NCBI RefSeq assembly: GCF_013177735.1 | Contig: NZ_WOEZ01000123.1 | Coordinates: forward strand, 26,202-90,201 | Origin: Paraburkholderia elongata | GTDB lineage: Bacteria > Pseudomonadota > Gammaproteobacteria > Burkholderiales > Burkholderiaceae | DNA length: 64,000 nucleotides | Direction: 5' to 3' | In this document: in pieces, positions 1 to 8,748 of the stretch | How the letters are laid out: the number at the start of each line of letters is the position of its first letter | Numbering within the stretch: the first letter of the stretch is position 1 | Notes under the pieces: generated by a model | Database searches by the model: none | What the model was told of the DNA's origin: nothing | What the model saw: only the letters and a program-made list of their open reading frames with translations | Translations under genes and position numbers: made by a program

Positions 1-705
1 TGTGACGCGGTGTTTGGTTTGCACAACTGGCCGGGCTTCCCGCGCGGACATTTTGCGATCAACGACGGTCCGATGATGGCATCGTTCGACACGTTCGAGA
101 TTGTTGTCGACGGCAAGGGTTCGCATGCCGCGATGCCTGAGGAAGGGAGCGACGTGCTGGTGTGTGCTAGCCAGATCGTCACCGCATTGCAGACAATCAT
201 AAGCCGACGAATTTCCCCGAAGGAATCAGGCGTCGTTAGCGTCACGCAAATTCACGGTGGCGAAGCGTGGAACGTACTGCCTGACCGTGCGGTCATTCGC
301 GGCACCGTGCGTTGTTTTTCGATCGACGTGCAGGAACGAATTCGCTCGTCGATCGGCGAAGTTTCCACGGGTATAGCGCGCGCACTGGGCGCAAGCGCGA
401 CGCTTGACTATCGCTACGCGTATCCGGCCACCATCAATAGTGCCGCTCAAGCCGATCTTGCAGCTGCGGCCGCCGAGGCGACCGTCGGCGCTTCCAGCGT
501 GCGGCGAGGTTGTGTGCCTTCGATGGCCTCGGAGGATTTTGCGTTCATGCTGCACGCAAAGCCCGGCGCATACATCTGGATGGGCGTTGACGAGGCGACT
601 CCGGCAGCACCGCTCCACAATCCGCATTACGATTTCAACGATGCCGCGCTTGCGATCGGTGCAACTTATTGGGTGAACCTCGTCAAGCTGTTTTGTGCCC
701 GGTAA
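1..705 (+). CDS. M20-family amidohydrolase/aminoacylase, C-terminal part
   Basis: The reading frame is open from the first base, so the gene begins before the window and its N-terminal zinc-binding half is missing. What remains starts with CDAVFGLHNWPG, typical of hippurate hydrolase / IAA-amino-acid hydrolase-like M20 peptidases. The lid/dimerisation domain follows (about residues 25-130). The C-terminal metal-site motifs are ASEDFAF and LHNPHYDFND, the latter carrying the last metal-ligand His. Members cleave N-acyl amino acids or amides in the cytoplasm; the substrate cannot be read from this piece. The next gene starts 9 bases after the stop, so the two are probably cotranscribed. Confidence 0.9.
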   Translation, partial: CDAVFGLHNWPGFPRGHFAINDGPMMASFDTFEIVVDGKGSHAAMPEEGSDVLVCASQIVTALQTIISRRISPKESGVVSVTQIHGGEAWNVLPDRAVIRGTVRCFSIDVQERIRSSIGEVSTGIARALGASATLDYRYAYPATINSAAQADLAAAAAEATVGASSVRRGCVPSMASEDFAFMLHAKPGAYIWMGVDEATPAAPLHNPHYDFNDAALAIGATYWVNLVKLFCAR

Positions 706-714
706 AGGACCCTC

Positions 715-1776
715 ATGCAACCTGCCAATCTCCAGCATGCCGTGCAATTCGCGATCGATCATGAAACGCCGTGGGACCGCGAGGTCGATGGCGTATGGGG
801 CGTACATCCGGACGACCCGCCACCCTGGAACCGGCTGCTCGGACCGGTGCATGGGCGTGGCCCGGTGTCCGGCGTCATCACTCGGGACGGCCGGACGCTC
901 ACTTCGTGGGGCGAACCTGATCGTGCCGACCTGACCTTTAGCATTGCCAAGACTTATCTCGCGCTGCTGGCCGGCGTTGCGCACGATCGCGGCCTGATGC
1001 CCGATGTCGACGAGCCGGTGCACGTGCGGGTGCCTGGTATCGGCTTTGATGACGAGCACAACGCGAGCGTGGCCTGGGCGCATCTGCTGCAGCAGACAAG
1101 CGAATGGCAAGGCGTGTGTTTCGGCTTGCCCGACGAGGCCGACCACTACCGATACGTGAAATTCGGCAAGGAGCCGGATGGGAAGAAGGGGGATCGGCGG
1201 CCGCTACAGGCTCCCGGCACCTACTGGGAATACAACGACGTGCGCATAAACCAGTTTTCGCTGGCGCTGCTGCACCTGTTCCGCCGTCCGTTGCCAGAGG
1301 TGTTTCGCGAAGCGATCATGCGGCCACTCGACGCGAGCGAGAACTGGCAATGGGTCGGTTACGATAATGCCTGGGTGGAGGTGAGCGGGCAGCGCGTGCA
1401 GTCGGTTCCGGGCGGCACGCATTGGGGTGGCGGCCTGTCGATCAGCGCCCAGGACCAGATCAAGGTGGCCCAGCTGTTCCTGGGTCAGGGCAGCGTCAAC
1501 GGCCAGCACATCGTCTCCAGCGAGTGGCTGCAGCGCATGCTGACACCGTGTGCAATCGCACCGTTCTATGGCTACCTGGTCTGGCTTAACCACGAGCGCA
1601 GCGTCTTTCCGAGCGTGCCGGCCTCCAGCTACTTCGCAATTGGCGCGGGCGGTTCGTTCACCTGGATCGAACCTGAACGCCGGCTGGCGGTGGTGGTGCG
1701 CTGGCTCAATCCGGCGCATGCTGACGAATTTTTCGGTTTGGTGCTCAAGGCGATTGACGAGGGGGCGAGGGGCTAG
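715..1776 (+). CDS. Serine hydrolase of the beta-lactamase / class C esterase fold
   Basis: A 353-residue protein with the penicillin-binding-protein-like fold. The SxxK nucleophile motif is SIAK at residues 76-79, and the second-motif Tyr is likely in WEYND near residue 173. The C-terminal region IGAGGSFTWIEPERRLAVVV resembles the glycine-rich third motif. There is no signal peptide, so a cytoplasmic esterase, amidase or peptidase is more likely than a periplasmic beta-lactamase. It lies 9 bases downstream of an M20 amidohydrolase, which suggests an operon acting on an amide or ester compound. Exact substrate unknown. Confidence 0.85.
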   Translation: MQPANLQHAVQFAIDHETPWDREVDGVWGVHPDDPPPWNRLLGPVHGRGPVSGVITRDGRTLTSWGEPDRADLTFSIAKTYLALLAGVAHDRGLMPDVDEPVHVRVPGIGFDDEHNASVAWAHLLQQTSEWQGVCFGLPDEADHYRYVKFGKEPDGKKGDRRPLQAPGTYWEYNDVRINQFSLALLHLFRRPLPEVFREAIMRPLDASENWQWVGYDNAWVEVSGQRVQSVPGGTHWGGGLSISAQDQIKVAQLFLGQGSVNGQHIVSSEWLQRMLTPCAIAPFYGYLVWLNHERSVFPSVPASSYFAIGAGGSFTWIEPERRLAVVVRWLNPAHADEFFGLVLKAIDEGARG

Positions 1777-2019
1777 TCAGCATCGATTCTATTGCGGGTT
1801 GCTGTTTGAGTTGGGCACGCCGCCTAATGCAGGCGCTGGTCAACAGTGCGGTGGCCTCTCGCTCCGAGGCCGTTTTATGAAGCGGCGTTCGGAAGCTAGG
1901 TGGGTCGCGTCCGCATCCGCTTGCTGCGCCGCCATTGTGCGTGCTTGCCCCATTCGTGCGCATTGCGGCATGCTAGTGCCATGTGGCAAGCGCCCGATTT
2001 GTCTGCACGTATGGGGAGT

Positions 2020-2034
2020 TACCATACGATGGTA
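2020..2034. promoter_or_regulatory. Candidate MarR operator (inverted repeat)
   Basis: Perfect 6-bp arms TACCAT and ATGGTA with a 3-base centre lie about 80 bp before the MarR-family start. A second dyad, GTTTC-N6-GAAAC, follows at 2036-2051. MarR proteins usually bind such palindromes in their own promoters; autoregulation is an inference. The rest of 1777-2111 shows no convincing gene. Confidence 0.45.
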
Positions 2035-2111
2035 TGTTTCGTGCATGAAACGCGTAAAATTCAAATGTTGTAGTGTGCAACTGAATCAGAGTAGCTGAAT
2101 GGGAGAACAGC

Positions 2112-2597
2112 ATGTCGAAGGCGCCGTATCCAAGACTGGAGCATTTGAATTTCCGCCTCGACGTACTCAGCGAGTTGGCCAAGGGCGTGGCGTCTGGCCT
2201 CTACGAAGCCGAATGCGATGTCACCCTGCGCGACCTGCGCGTGCTGCGTTTCGTCGATATGCAGCCGGGCATCTCCCTCGGTCCGTTGATTGAGCTGACA
2301 TACCTTGAAAAGACGCTGGTTTCGAAGCTGGTCACCACGCTAGCTAATCGCGGCTTGCTGACGCGCTCTACCGGCACGACGGATGCACGTGTCATCAACC
2401 TGCACTTGACCAGGAAGGGCAAGACAATTGTCCGCAAGTGCGATCGGATCGGCAAGATCTTCGACGAGCAGCTCATGTCCGTTCTGTCAGCGGAGGAAAA
2501 GCGAGTGCTTTTTCACTGCGTCGACAAGCTGACGGAACACGTTGAGGAGGGCGGTGAATGGACGCTCCCGCCGACACGACGCAAGCGCGCAGCCTGA
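2112..2597 (+). CDS. MarR-family transcriptional regulator
   Basis: A 161-residue protein with the winged-helix layout of MarR regulators. The helix-turn-helix covers about residues 55-85 (LGPLIELTYLEKTLVSKLV). A wing follows near 88-105, where the D-A-R of GTTDARVINLHLT is the usual DxR wing motif, and then a C-terminal dimerisation helix. The ATG is preceded by a GGGAGAACAGC stretch that works as a ribosome site. The gene stands alone between a serine hydrolase operon and a convergent MocR gene. Two dyads upstream are candidate autoregulatory sites. Ligand and targets are unknown. Confidence 0.85.
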   Translation: MSKAPYPRLEHLNFRLDVLSELAKGVASGLYEAECDVTLRDLRVLRFVDMQPGISLGPLIELTYLEKTLVSKLVTTLANRGLLTRSTGTTDARVINLHLTRKGKTIVRKCDRIGKIFDEQLMSVLSAEEKRVLFHCVDKLTEHVEEGGEWTLPPTRRKRAA

Positions 2598-2621
2598 ATC
2601 ATTTTTGTCTGTCGAGCGCTG

Positions 2622-4070
2622 CTATTCCGACGCGGCGACGGCGATCCGCGCTAGCGCTCCGAGACGCTCGACCGCTTTTTCCTGATTGTTCGTCCACCGA
2701 TAACCGGCGTTCAATCGCAGGCAATCGTCGTAGGCGCCGCCCTGGCCGAACAGATGTCCTGGGGCAAAACCGATACCCTCGGTGCGTGCCTGCTCAAACA
2801 TAGGGCGCGTGCTGACGCGAAGATGGCCGGTGGTAGGCAACTTTAGCCAGAGAACGAATCCGCCGCGTGGGTGGCTCAACTCTGTGCCTTCGGGAAAGTG
2901 ACGGAGGACAGCATCGCGTAGTGCACTCTGCTGGTCCTGCAGCGCACCTTTGAGGCGTCTCAGGTGCAAAGCGAAACCGCCACTGGAGAGCATCCCGGCG
3001 ACCGCGGTCTGCTGCAATTCCGCCGTGGCCATGCTGGTGGTGTACTTCAGTGCCCGAACTTTATCGCTAAACTTTCCCGCCGCAATCCAGCCAAGGCGCA
3101 AGCCGGGACACAGACTCTTCGAGAAGCCGCCGCATAGAAGCACATTGCCGGACGTATCGAAGGCCCGTGCCGGACGCGGCCGCAGCTCGTCATAGCAGAC
3201 GTCTCCGAAAATGTCGTCCTCGATCAAAGGGATGTTGCGCGCTTGTAGCAGCCTCACGAGCGCCGCCTTGTCCGCGTCTGACGCGATGCTGCCAACCGGG
3301 TTGTTGGCGTTTGCGATCGTGACGACCGCATTGATACGCGTTTCATTGAGCGCACTTTTCAGCGCGTCGAGATCCATCCCGGTGCCGGTTCGGCACGGGA
3401 TCGGCAGGACCCGCAGTTCGAGGGCGCCCAACATTTGCAGCAACACGAAATAAGTCGGCGACTCGACTGCCACGACATCGCCGGGTCGCGTCACGGCCCT
3501 GAGTGCAAGATTCAGTGCTTCGATGCAGCCGTTGGTAACAACCAGCTCGTCGGGGGCGAGTTCGCAGCGATACTGCATCGCCTGACGAGCGATCTCGCGC
3601 CGCAGGTCAGGGTGTCCCGCCCCCCGCGCATGCGCACCGACCAGGTCCGGCTGCTGGTACGCACTTCGGCGTAGCAGGACGCTCAGCCTGTCGACCGGAT
3701 ACAGCGACGGCTCCCCGACAGCAAGGTCCAAACGAACCGCACACGGCGCACCTACCATCGCAAGGTGATCACGGACCTGGGCATCGAGTTCTGGAGGCGG
3801 GTTGGGCCACCCTGTGGCTCGCGCGGGGCACGAGTGCTCCGGTCGCCTTGCGACAAAATAACCCGATCGGGGGCGAGCCTCGATATGACCCTGCGTTTCC
3901 AGCCAGCGCAGGGCCTGCACTGCGGTAGTGAGGCTCACGTCGTGTTGCACTGCCAGCGTACGTACGGACGGTATGCGACTGCCTTCGCACAGTCCCGCAT
4001 GGACGATTCCCTCCCACAATTGCTGGGCGAGTCGTTTATATCGTGGCAAAACGGATTCAGTTGCCTGCAT
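2622..4070 (-). CDS. MocR/PdxR-type regulator (GntR HTH fused to aminotransferase-like domain), copy 1
   Basis: 482 residues from the chosen start. An N-terminal GntR winged helix (about 10-75, with GSRIPSVRTLAVQHDVS) is followed by a fold-type I aminotransferase-like domain (about 115-475). The PLP-lysine region is GGFSKSLCPGLRLGW, and the cofactor Asp lies in LIEDDIFGD. I chose the ATG at 4070 over 4079 because the paralogue near 43661 begins at the equivalent codon (MQATESVLPRY versus MGTAESVLPRY), and this gives the same 20-base gap to the palindromic operator. The gene is divergent from an L-threonine aldolase. It likely senses an amino-acid/PLP adduct and controls that gene. Confidence 0.9.
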   Translation of the reverse strand: MQATESVLPRYKRLAQQLWEGIVHAGLCEGSRIPSVRTLAVQHDVSLTTAVQALRWLETQGHIEARPRSGYFVARRPEHSCPARATGWPNPPPELDAQVRDHLAMVGAPCAVRLDLAVGEPSLYPVDRLSVLLRRSAYQQPDLVGAHARGAGHPDLRREIARQAMQYRCELAPDELVVTNGCIEALNLALRAVTRPGDVVAVESPTYFVLLQMLGALELRVLPIPCRTGTGMDLDALKSALNETRINAVVTIANANNPVGSIASDADKAALVRLLQARNIPLIEDDIFGDVCYDELRPRPARAFDTSGNVLLCGGFSKSLCPGLRLGWIAAGKFSDKVRALKYTTSMATAELQQTAVAGMLSSGGFALHLRRLKGALQDQQSALRDAVLRHFPEGTELSHPRGGFVLWLKLPTTGHLRVSTRPMFEQARTEGIGFAPGHLFGQGGAYDDCLRLNAGYRWTNNQEKAVERLGALARIAVAASE

Positions 4071-4090
4071 GCTGTTCAATTCATCGCCGC

Positions 4091-4112
4091 GAATCTGTTA
4101 TCTAACAGATTC
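4091..4112. promoter_or_regulatory. Perfect 22-bp palindrome, candidate MocR operator 1
   Basis: GAATCTGTTA and its exact complement TAACAGATTC are separated by two bases. The palindrome sits 20 bases from the MocR start (4070) and 66 bases before the threonine aldolase ATG (4179). Nearly the same sequence occurs at the same distances in the second MocR/aldolase pair (43621-43640), which makes it a strong operator candidate. Confidence 0.7.
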
Positions 4113-4178
4113 GCCTTTGCTGTGTATTGGCCTAACGCAATCGGAATGCCAAGATCGCTGCTCTTGGAAGGAAATCCG

Positions 4179-5210
4179 ATGAGCCCTGCAATCCGCTACG
4201 ACTTTCGCAGCGACACCGTTACCCGACCCGGCCCTCTAATGCGTGCCGCGATGGCAGCGGCCGAAGTGGGCGACGACGTTCTCGGAGACGATCCGACCGT
4301 AAATCGACTGGAAGCAATAGTCTGCGAAATCCTCGGCAAGGAATCTGCCCTGTTTGTGTCGTCGGGCACGCAGTCAAATCTTATCGCACTCATGTCGCAT
4401 TGCGAGCGCGGCGACGAGTATATCGTCGGCCAGAACGCCCACTGCTATCGCTGGGAAGCCGGTGGGGCCGCAGCACTCGGGAGTATCCAGCCGCAGCCGT
4501 TGACCAATCAGCCCGATGGGACGCTGTCGCTCGCTGATATCGAACTGGCCGTTAAGCCAGACGATCCACATTTCGCTCGCTCGCGTCTGCTTGCGCTCGA
4601 GAACACAATCGGCGGGAAGGCCCTCTCTTTGGCCTACGTCGACGCCGCCACTTCACTTGCCCGTCGGCATGGCCTTTCATGCCATCTCGATGGTGCGCGC
4701 GTGTTCAATGCGGCCGCGGTACTGGGCGTTCCGGCGGCGACGCTGGTCGCACCGTTCGACTCCGCATCCGTCTGCCTGTCAAAGGGATTGGGAGCGCCCA
4801 TCGGGTCGATGCTTGTCGGTTCGTTCCCTTTTATCTCGCGGGCGCGGCGGCTGCGCAAGATGCTCGGCGGAGGCATGCGGCAGGCAGGCATCATGGCGGC
4901 AGCCGGATTGTATGCGCTTGAGCACAACGTCGATCGGTTAGAGGTTGATCACACCAATGCCAGGATCCTCGCGCAGGGTCTGTCGACGTTCCCTGGCTTG
5001 ACCGTGTCAGCGCCCGACACGAATATCGTTTTCGTGAATGTCGCCGAAGAGATAGCAGGGGTGTTTTCCGGTCACCTGGCTGCACACGGTATTGGCGTCA
5101 CGTCTGTGTATGGCACGACGCAGCAGCGCTGGGTTACGCACCTCGACGTCTCCGCGGACGCCGTCGAGGCTGCGCTCACCATCGTGCGGGACTTCTTTGT
5201 CGGGCGATAA
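4179..5210 (+). CDS. ltaE: Low-specificity L-threonine aldolase, copy 1
   Basis: A 343-residue PLP-dependent fold-type I enzyme that cleaves L-threonine or L-allo-threonine to glycine and acetaldehyde. Landmarks are YDFRSDTVTRPG at the N-terminus, GDDVLGDDPTVNRLE, the substrate/PLP His region HCYRWEAGG, and HLDGARVFNAA. The Schiff-base Lys is K202 in CLSKGLGAP. The frame is open further upstream, but the ATG at 4179 has a good GGAAGGA ribosome site and matches the family N-terminus, so it is preferred. The gene is divergent from a MocR regulator across a perfect palindrome. A close paralogue lies at 42479-43552. Confidence 0.9.
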   Translation: MSPAIRYDFRSDTVTRPGPLMRAAMAAAEVGDDVLGDDPTVNRLEAIVCEILGKESALFVSSGTQSNLIALMSHCERGDEYIVGQNAHCYRWEAGGAAALGSIQPQPLTNQPDGTLSLADIELAVKPDDPHFARSRLLALENTIGGKALSLAYVDAATSLARRHGLSCHLDGARVFNAAAVLGVPAATLVAPFDSASVCLSKGLGAPIGSMLVGSFPFISRARRLRKMLGGGMRQAGIMAAAGLYALEHNVDRLEVDHTNARILAQGLSTFPGLTVSAPDTNIVFVNVAEEIAGVFSGHLAAHGIGVTSVYGTTQQRWVTHLDVSADAVEAALTIVRDFFVGR

Positions 5211-5299
5211 AGTCGTGAGTCGGTTGTTCGCAAAGCTCGGGCACGTTGGTCGTTAGTAAGCAGGTACACAAGTTACTGAGAGTGATCGCATAGGGAGCG

Positions 5300-6892
5300 A
5301 TGTTGAAACTTCAGAATGTTCGCACCGGCACGCGGGTTGCTGTGGGTTTTGGGTTGATTCTGTTTGCGCTCGTCGCGCTAACGATTGTAGGGATCACGCG
5401 AGTCAACAAGATCAATGCGAGCCTCACGACAATCAACGACATTAACAGTGTCAAAGAAACCTATGCGATCGCATTCCGCGGAAGTGTCCACAACCGCGCA
5501 ATAGCGCTGCGCGACGTGGTGCTCGTGCCGCCGAGAGAGCTTCCATCGGTGCTGTCGCGTATCAATGAATTGAACGAAGCGTACCAGGAAGCAGCCGGTC
5601 CACTTGACAAAATGGTTGCTGCGCGCAGCGCGGCGTATAACGACGAGAAGCCGGCGCTGACAGCCATCAAGGCCGACGAGGCTCGCACACTGCCCTTGAT
5701 GGCCGACGTGATTGCAAGGCAGCAGGCGGGGGACACAGCCGGTGCGCAGCGCGTGCTGCTTGATCAGGCCCGGCCGGCATTCGTCGACTGGCTGAACGCC
5801 ATCGATCGCTTCATTGATCTCGAAGAGCAGTTGAACAGCGTACAGGGAAACGCGGCGCGGGAAGTTGGGCGCACATTCCAGGTGCTCATGCTCGTGCTGA
5901 CCGCGCTGGCAATCTTGACAGGCGGTGTGATTGCCTATTGGATCACGCATGACATCACGCGGGCGCTTGGCGGCGAACCGGGTCAGGTCAAGCATCTCGC
6001 TAACGCGATCCGCAGCGGCGACCTGTTCCAGGCGGTGCGGGTACGACATGGCGATAGCGACAGCATACTTGCGACCATGGAGCGGATGCGCAACGCACTG
6101 CATGACGTCGTCGAAAGCGTGCGGCAGCATGCCGACGGCGTCTCGACGACAAGTATTCAGATCAGCCAGGGCAATGCAGATTTGTCGACGCGCACCGAAT
6201 CGCAAGCTGCGTCGCTGCAACAGACTTCAGCGTCGATGGATCAACTCACCGGCACCGTCAAACAGAATTCGGATAGCGCTAAGCAAGCCAGTGCAGTAGC
6301 TACGGCGGCGGAGGAGATAGCCACGCGCGGCAGTCAAACTGTGCAAAGCGTTGTTGAAACGATGGACGGAATCTCGGCATCGTCGGAGCGGATGGCGGAG
6401 ATCATTTCGGTCATCGAGGGTATAGCGTTCCAGACTAACATTCTCGCGCTCAATGCAGCTGTGGAAGCTGCTCGCGCGGGCGAGGAGGGGCGTGGCTTCG
6501 CGGTTGTCGCGAGCGAGGTCCGCTCGCTCGCGCAGCGCGCAGCGACCGCTGCAAAGGAAATCAAGGCGCTTATCGATGAATCGGTCCAGCGTGTCCAGGC
6601 GGGGTCGTTTAGGGTGCGCGACGCCGGGGCGACGATGGCCGAGATTTTGCAATCGGTACGGCAGGTCAACGAGATCATGGCAGAGATCGCCGCGGCGTCG
6701 GAAGAGCAGAGCATCGGCATCGAACAGGTCGGACAGGCAATCGTGCAAATGGACGAAGCGACGCAACAAAATGCCGCACTGGTTGAACAGGCATCGGCGG
6801 CTACGCGATCACTGGAAGAGCAGGCGTTTGCGTTGCGCAGCGCCGTCAGCGCTTTCCGGATACGCGGTTCGTTGCCAACGGAGCGCGATTGA
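5300..6892 (+). CDS. Methyl-accepting chemotaxis protein
   Basis: A 530-residue inner-membrane chemoreceptor. Transmembrane helix 1 is at about 15-35. A periplasmic four-helix-type sensor domain (about 36-190) follows, then helix 2 at about 193-215 and a HAMP segment. The long cytoplasmic coiled coil carries the signalling hairpin IAFQTNILALNAAVEAARAG near residues 375-395. The architecture is that of Tar/Tsr-like MCPs common in Burkholderiales. The C-terminus (RIRGSLPTERD) lacks the CheR-docking pentapeptide of E. coli Tar. No chemotaxis partner genes are adjacent, so this is an orphan receptor. Its ligand is unknown. Confidence 0.95.
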   Translation: MLKLQNVRTGTRVAVGFGLILFALVALTIVGITRVNKINASLTTINDINSVKETYAIAFRGSVHNRAIALRDVVLVPPRELPSVLSRINELNEAYQEAAGPLDKMVAARSAAYNDEKPALTAIKADEARTLPLMADVIARQQAGDTAGAQRVLLDQARPAFVDWLNAIDRFIDLEEQLNSVQGNAAREVGRTFQVLMLVLTALAILTGGVIAYWITHDITRALGGEPGQVKHLANAIRSGDLFQAVRVRHGDSDSILATMERMRNALHDVVESVRQHADGVSTTSIQISQGNADLSTRTESQAASLQQTSASMDQLTGTVKQNSDSAKQASAVATAAEEIATRGSQTVQSVVETMDGISASSERMAEIISVIEGIAFQTNILALNAAVEAARAGEEGRGFAVVASEVRSLAQRAATAAKEIKALIDESVQRVQAGSFRVRDAGATMAEILQSVRQVNEIMAEIAAASEEQSIGIEQVGQAIVQMDEATQQNAALVEQASAATRSLEEQAFALRSAVSAFRIRGSLPTERD

Positions 6893-6975
6893 TCCGCTCG
6901 TATAAAGCTTCAGTCACCCTTGTGGGCATCGAACGGCCGCATGCATTCGCAACTCACAAGCTTCAACCTTGCCGT

Positions 6976-7395
6976 CTAAAGAGTCGCACCGTCGGGTGAC
7001 CGTGAGGTGTCGGCCCGCTTTTCTCTACGATCGAACTGCAGCCGCGCCACTTCCATTTCGGTCATGTGACTTTCGGCCCAATCCCAAATTCCGCAGATTT
7101 TGTCCAGAAGGCTGCTTCCGAGCGGTGTCAGCCGATAGTCGACGCGCGGCGGGATCACTGGATGCACGTGGCGCGAAACCAAGCCGTCGCGCTCAAGTTG
7201 GCGCAACGTCTTCGTGAGCATCTTCTGACTGACGCCACCGATGTGTTCGCGTAGGCGCGAAAAACGCATCTCGCCGTCGGTCCCAAGTGCATCGATCACC
7301 AGGATGGTCCACTTATCGGCGATCTGCTCAATGATGTCGCGCGCAAGATCATCGGTTTTTTTTTGCGCATGGTCGTCGGCGCAATTTGTTTCCAT
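6976..7395 (-). CDS. HxlR-family transcriptional regulator, copy 1
   Basis: A 139-residue winged-helix protein. The conserved HxlR core includes IADKWTILVIDAL, MRFSRLRE, GVSQKMLTKTLRQLERDGLVSR and the wing PRVDYRLTPLG. The start METNC lies beside a GGGAG-like site in the divergent intergenic region. A very similar paralogue occurs at 28834-29268, where it is divergent from an intact aldo/keto reductase. Here only the decayed first codons of such a reductase remain (7537-7659). HxlR proteins often respond to electrophiles or aldehydes through cysteines; the conserved Cys at residue 5 and the one in DKICGIWDW are candidates. Confidence 0.85.
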   Translation of the reverse strand: METNCADDHAQKKTDDLARDIIEQIADKWTILVIDALGTDGEMRFSRLREHIGGVSQKMLTKTLRQLERDGLVSRHVHPVIPPRVDYRLTPLGSSLLDKICGIWDWAESHMTEMEVARLQFDRREKRADTSRSPDGATL

Positions 7396-7536
7396 GGGGA
7401 GAGTATGGGTCCGCGAGGCGTCTTGTGGTCGCCTGATGTGGCAGACATGATCGTTAGCCTGCTTGGTTAATCAGCATGCCTCAATTCCTCGGGCAGCATC
7501 CGACACGGGTGCGATTTGTCAAGCAGCGAGTATCGC

Positions 7537-7659
7537 ATGACTATCGAAATACTTGCGATTGAATTTTTTTGTACGCCTGCTTCAAGCCTCTGCCTCGGAC
7601 GCGTGCTATCTGCGAAGGGAAGTTGGGTGGCACCAATGAAACGCATTCGATCGCAGTAA
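7537..7659 (+). pseudogene. Remnant of the aldo/keto reductase N-terminus
   Basis: The 40-codon frame begins MTIEILAIE. It aligns with the start of the intact reductase at 29426 (MTIETIAIE) and keeps scattered matches (CTPASSLCLG versus TTPVSRIGLG) before it decays and stops. In both places a closely related HxlR gene lies divergently upstream. I read this as the leftover of a duplicated HxlR/reductase module. The rest of 7396-7916 shows no gene. Confidence 0.5.
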
Positions 7660-7916
7660 TCCGGCGGCCGCTCGACGTATTTGCTCACGACACCTTCGGC
7701 AAAGCCGTGCTCGCGCTCGCCGTGTGCTGAGTGCTGGATCACCGACCCAACGATCGCGCTGTGGGCTGCGCGTTGTCCTACGTATCTGGACACCAAGGTC
7801 GAATCGTCAGGCCGTGCGTTGTGAGCGCAAGAAGCGATCTTGTGACAAATCGTCGATGGACTGAGTCGTCTGTGCAGACGAAAATCAAGGCTCCGATCAG
7901 CACGAAGGAGTATGTC

Positions 7917-8720
7917 ATGGGCCACGCGGAAGTCCGCGAGTTGCAGATTCCCAAACCAATCGGCGGACGCTTGCCGGAGCCGCCGGTATTCGCCAGCCTC
8001 GACGATGAACGGCAACATCGCAAGCTCAAACTCGCTGCGGCATTTCGCATCTTTGCGCGATTCGGGCTGGCCGAAGGCATAGCCGGGCATATCACGGTCC
8101 GCGACCCGGAGTTTCACGACCGATTTTGGGTCAACCCGTACGCGCAGCATTTTTCGTCAATTCATCCCGATGATCTCGTGTGCATTGACGAGGAGGCCAA
8201 CGTTTATCATGGGACCGGACCCGTCAACGCCGCTGCGGCGGCGATTCACTGCGGTATCCACGGCGCGAATCCCAATATCGTTGCAGCAGCCCATACACAT
8301 ACGCCTTCCGGCCGCGCGTTTTCAGCGCGCGCACGGCTCCTTGCGCCGCTCAATCAGGAGGCCTGTCTCTTCTATGACGATCACGTGCTATTTCGCGGCG
8401 ACGTCGTCGTGCTCGCCACCGAAGAGGGTCGCCGGATCGCGGAGACGATGGGCACAAAGCGCGCGGCCGTTCTGCTCAATCATGGCCTGCTGACCGTCGG
8501 TTCATCGGTCGACGCCGCGGCGTACCGCTTCATTGCAATGGAGCGTTGCTGCCAGGTGCAGTTGCTGGCAGAGGCGGCAGGTTCAATTGAGCCGCTATCG
8601 GACGAGGACGCGCGGGCAACGCGCGCGCAACTGGGGTCCGACTACGTCGCATGGCTCAGCTTCCAGGGGCTCTACCAGCAACTCCTGCGTGACAGCCCTG
8701 ATCTGCGCGAACTCGCGTGA
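7917..8720 (+). CDS. Class II aldolase/adducin-family protein
   Basis: 267 residues from the ATG at 7917, which is preceded by AAGGAG with a 6-base spacer. An upstream extension in frame is less likely. The fold is that of fuculose-phosphate aldolase and related zinc enzymes. The metal-binding histidines are in AAHTHTPSGRAF and LLNHGLLTVG, the latter typical of this family. The N-terminal part has RIFARFGLAEGIAGHITVRDP. Most such standalone Burkholderia proteins are annotated as class II aldolase/adducin family, and the true substrate is unknown. The gene is convergent with a LysR regulator. Confidence 0.85.
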   Translation: MGHAEVRELQIPKPIGGRLPEPPVFASLDDERQHRKLKLAAAFRIFARFGLAEGIAGHITVRDPEFHDRFWVNPYAQHFSSIHPDDLVCIDEEANVYHGTGPVNAAAAAIHCGIHGANPNIVAAAHTHTPSGRAFSARARLLAPLNQEACLFYDDHVLFRGDVVVLATEEGRRIAETMGTKRAAVLLNHGLLTVGSSVDAAAYRFIAMERCCQVQLLAEAAGSIEPLSDEDARATRAQLGSDYVAWLSFQGLYQQLLRDSPDLRELA

Positions 8721-8748
8721 ACACGGACGTCCTGACACGGACGTCCTC
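8721..8748. repeat. 14-bp tandem duplication at a gene junction
   Basis: ACACGGACGTCCTG is followed directly by a second copy differing only in the last base. It lies between the stop of the class II aldolase gene and the end of the convergent LysR gene. It could form part of a bidirectional terminator, but no U-tract is evident. Confidence 0.6.

Noticed and set aside
226..1146. 306-codon minus-strand frame across the amidohydrolase and serine hydrolase
   Set aside because: It spans two recognisable sense genes and has no family signature; a GC-driven shadow.
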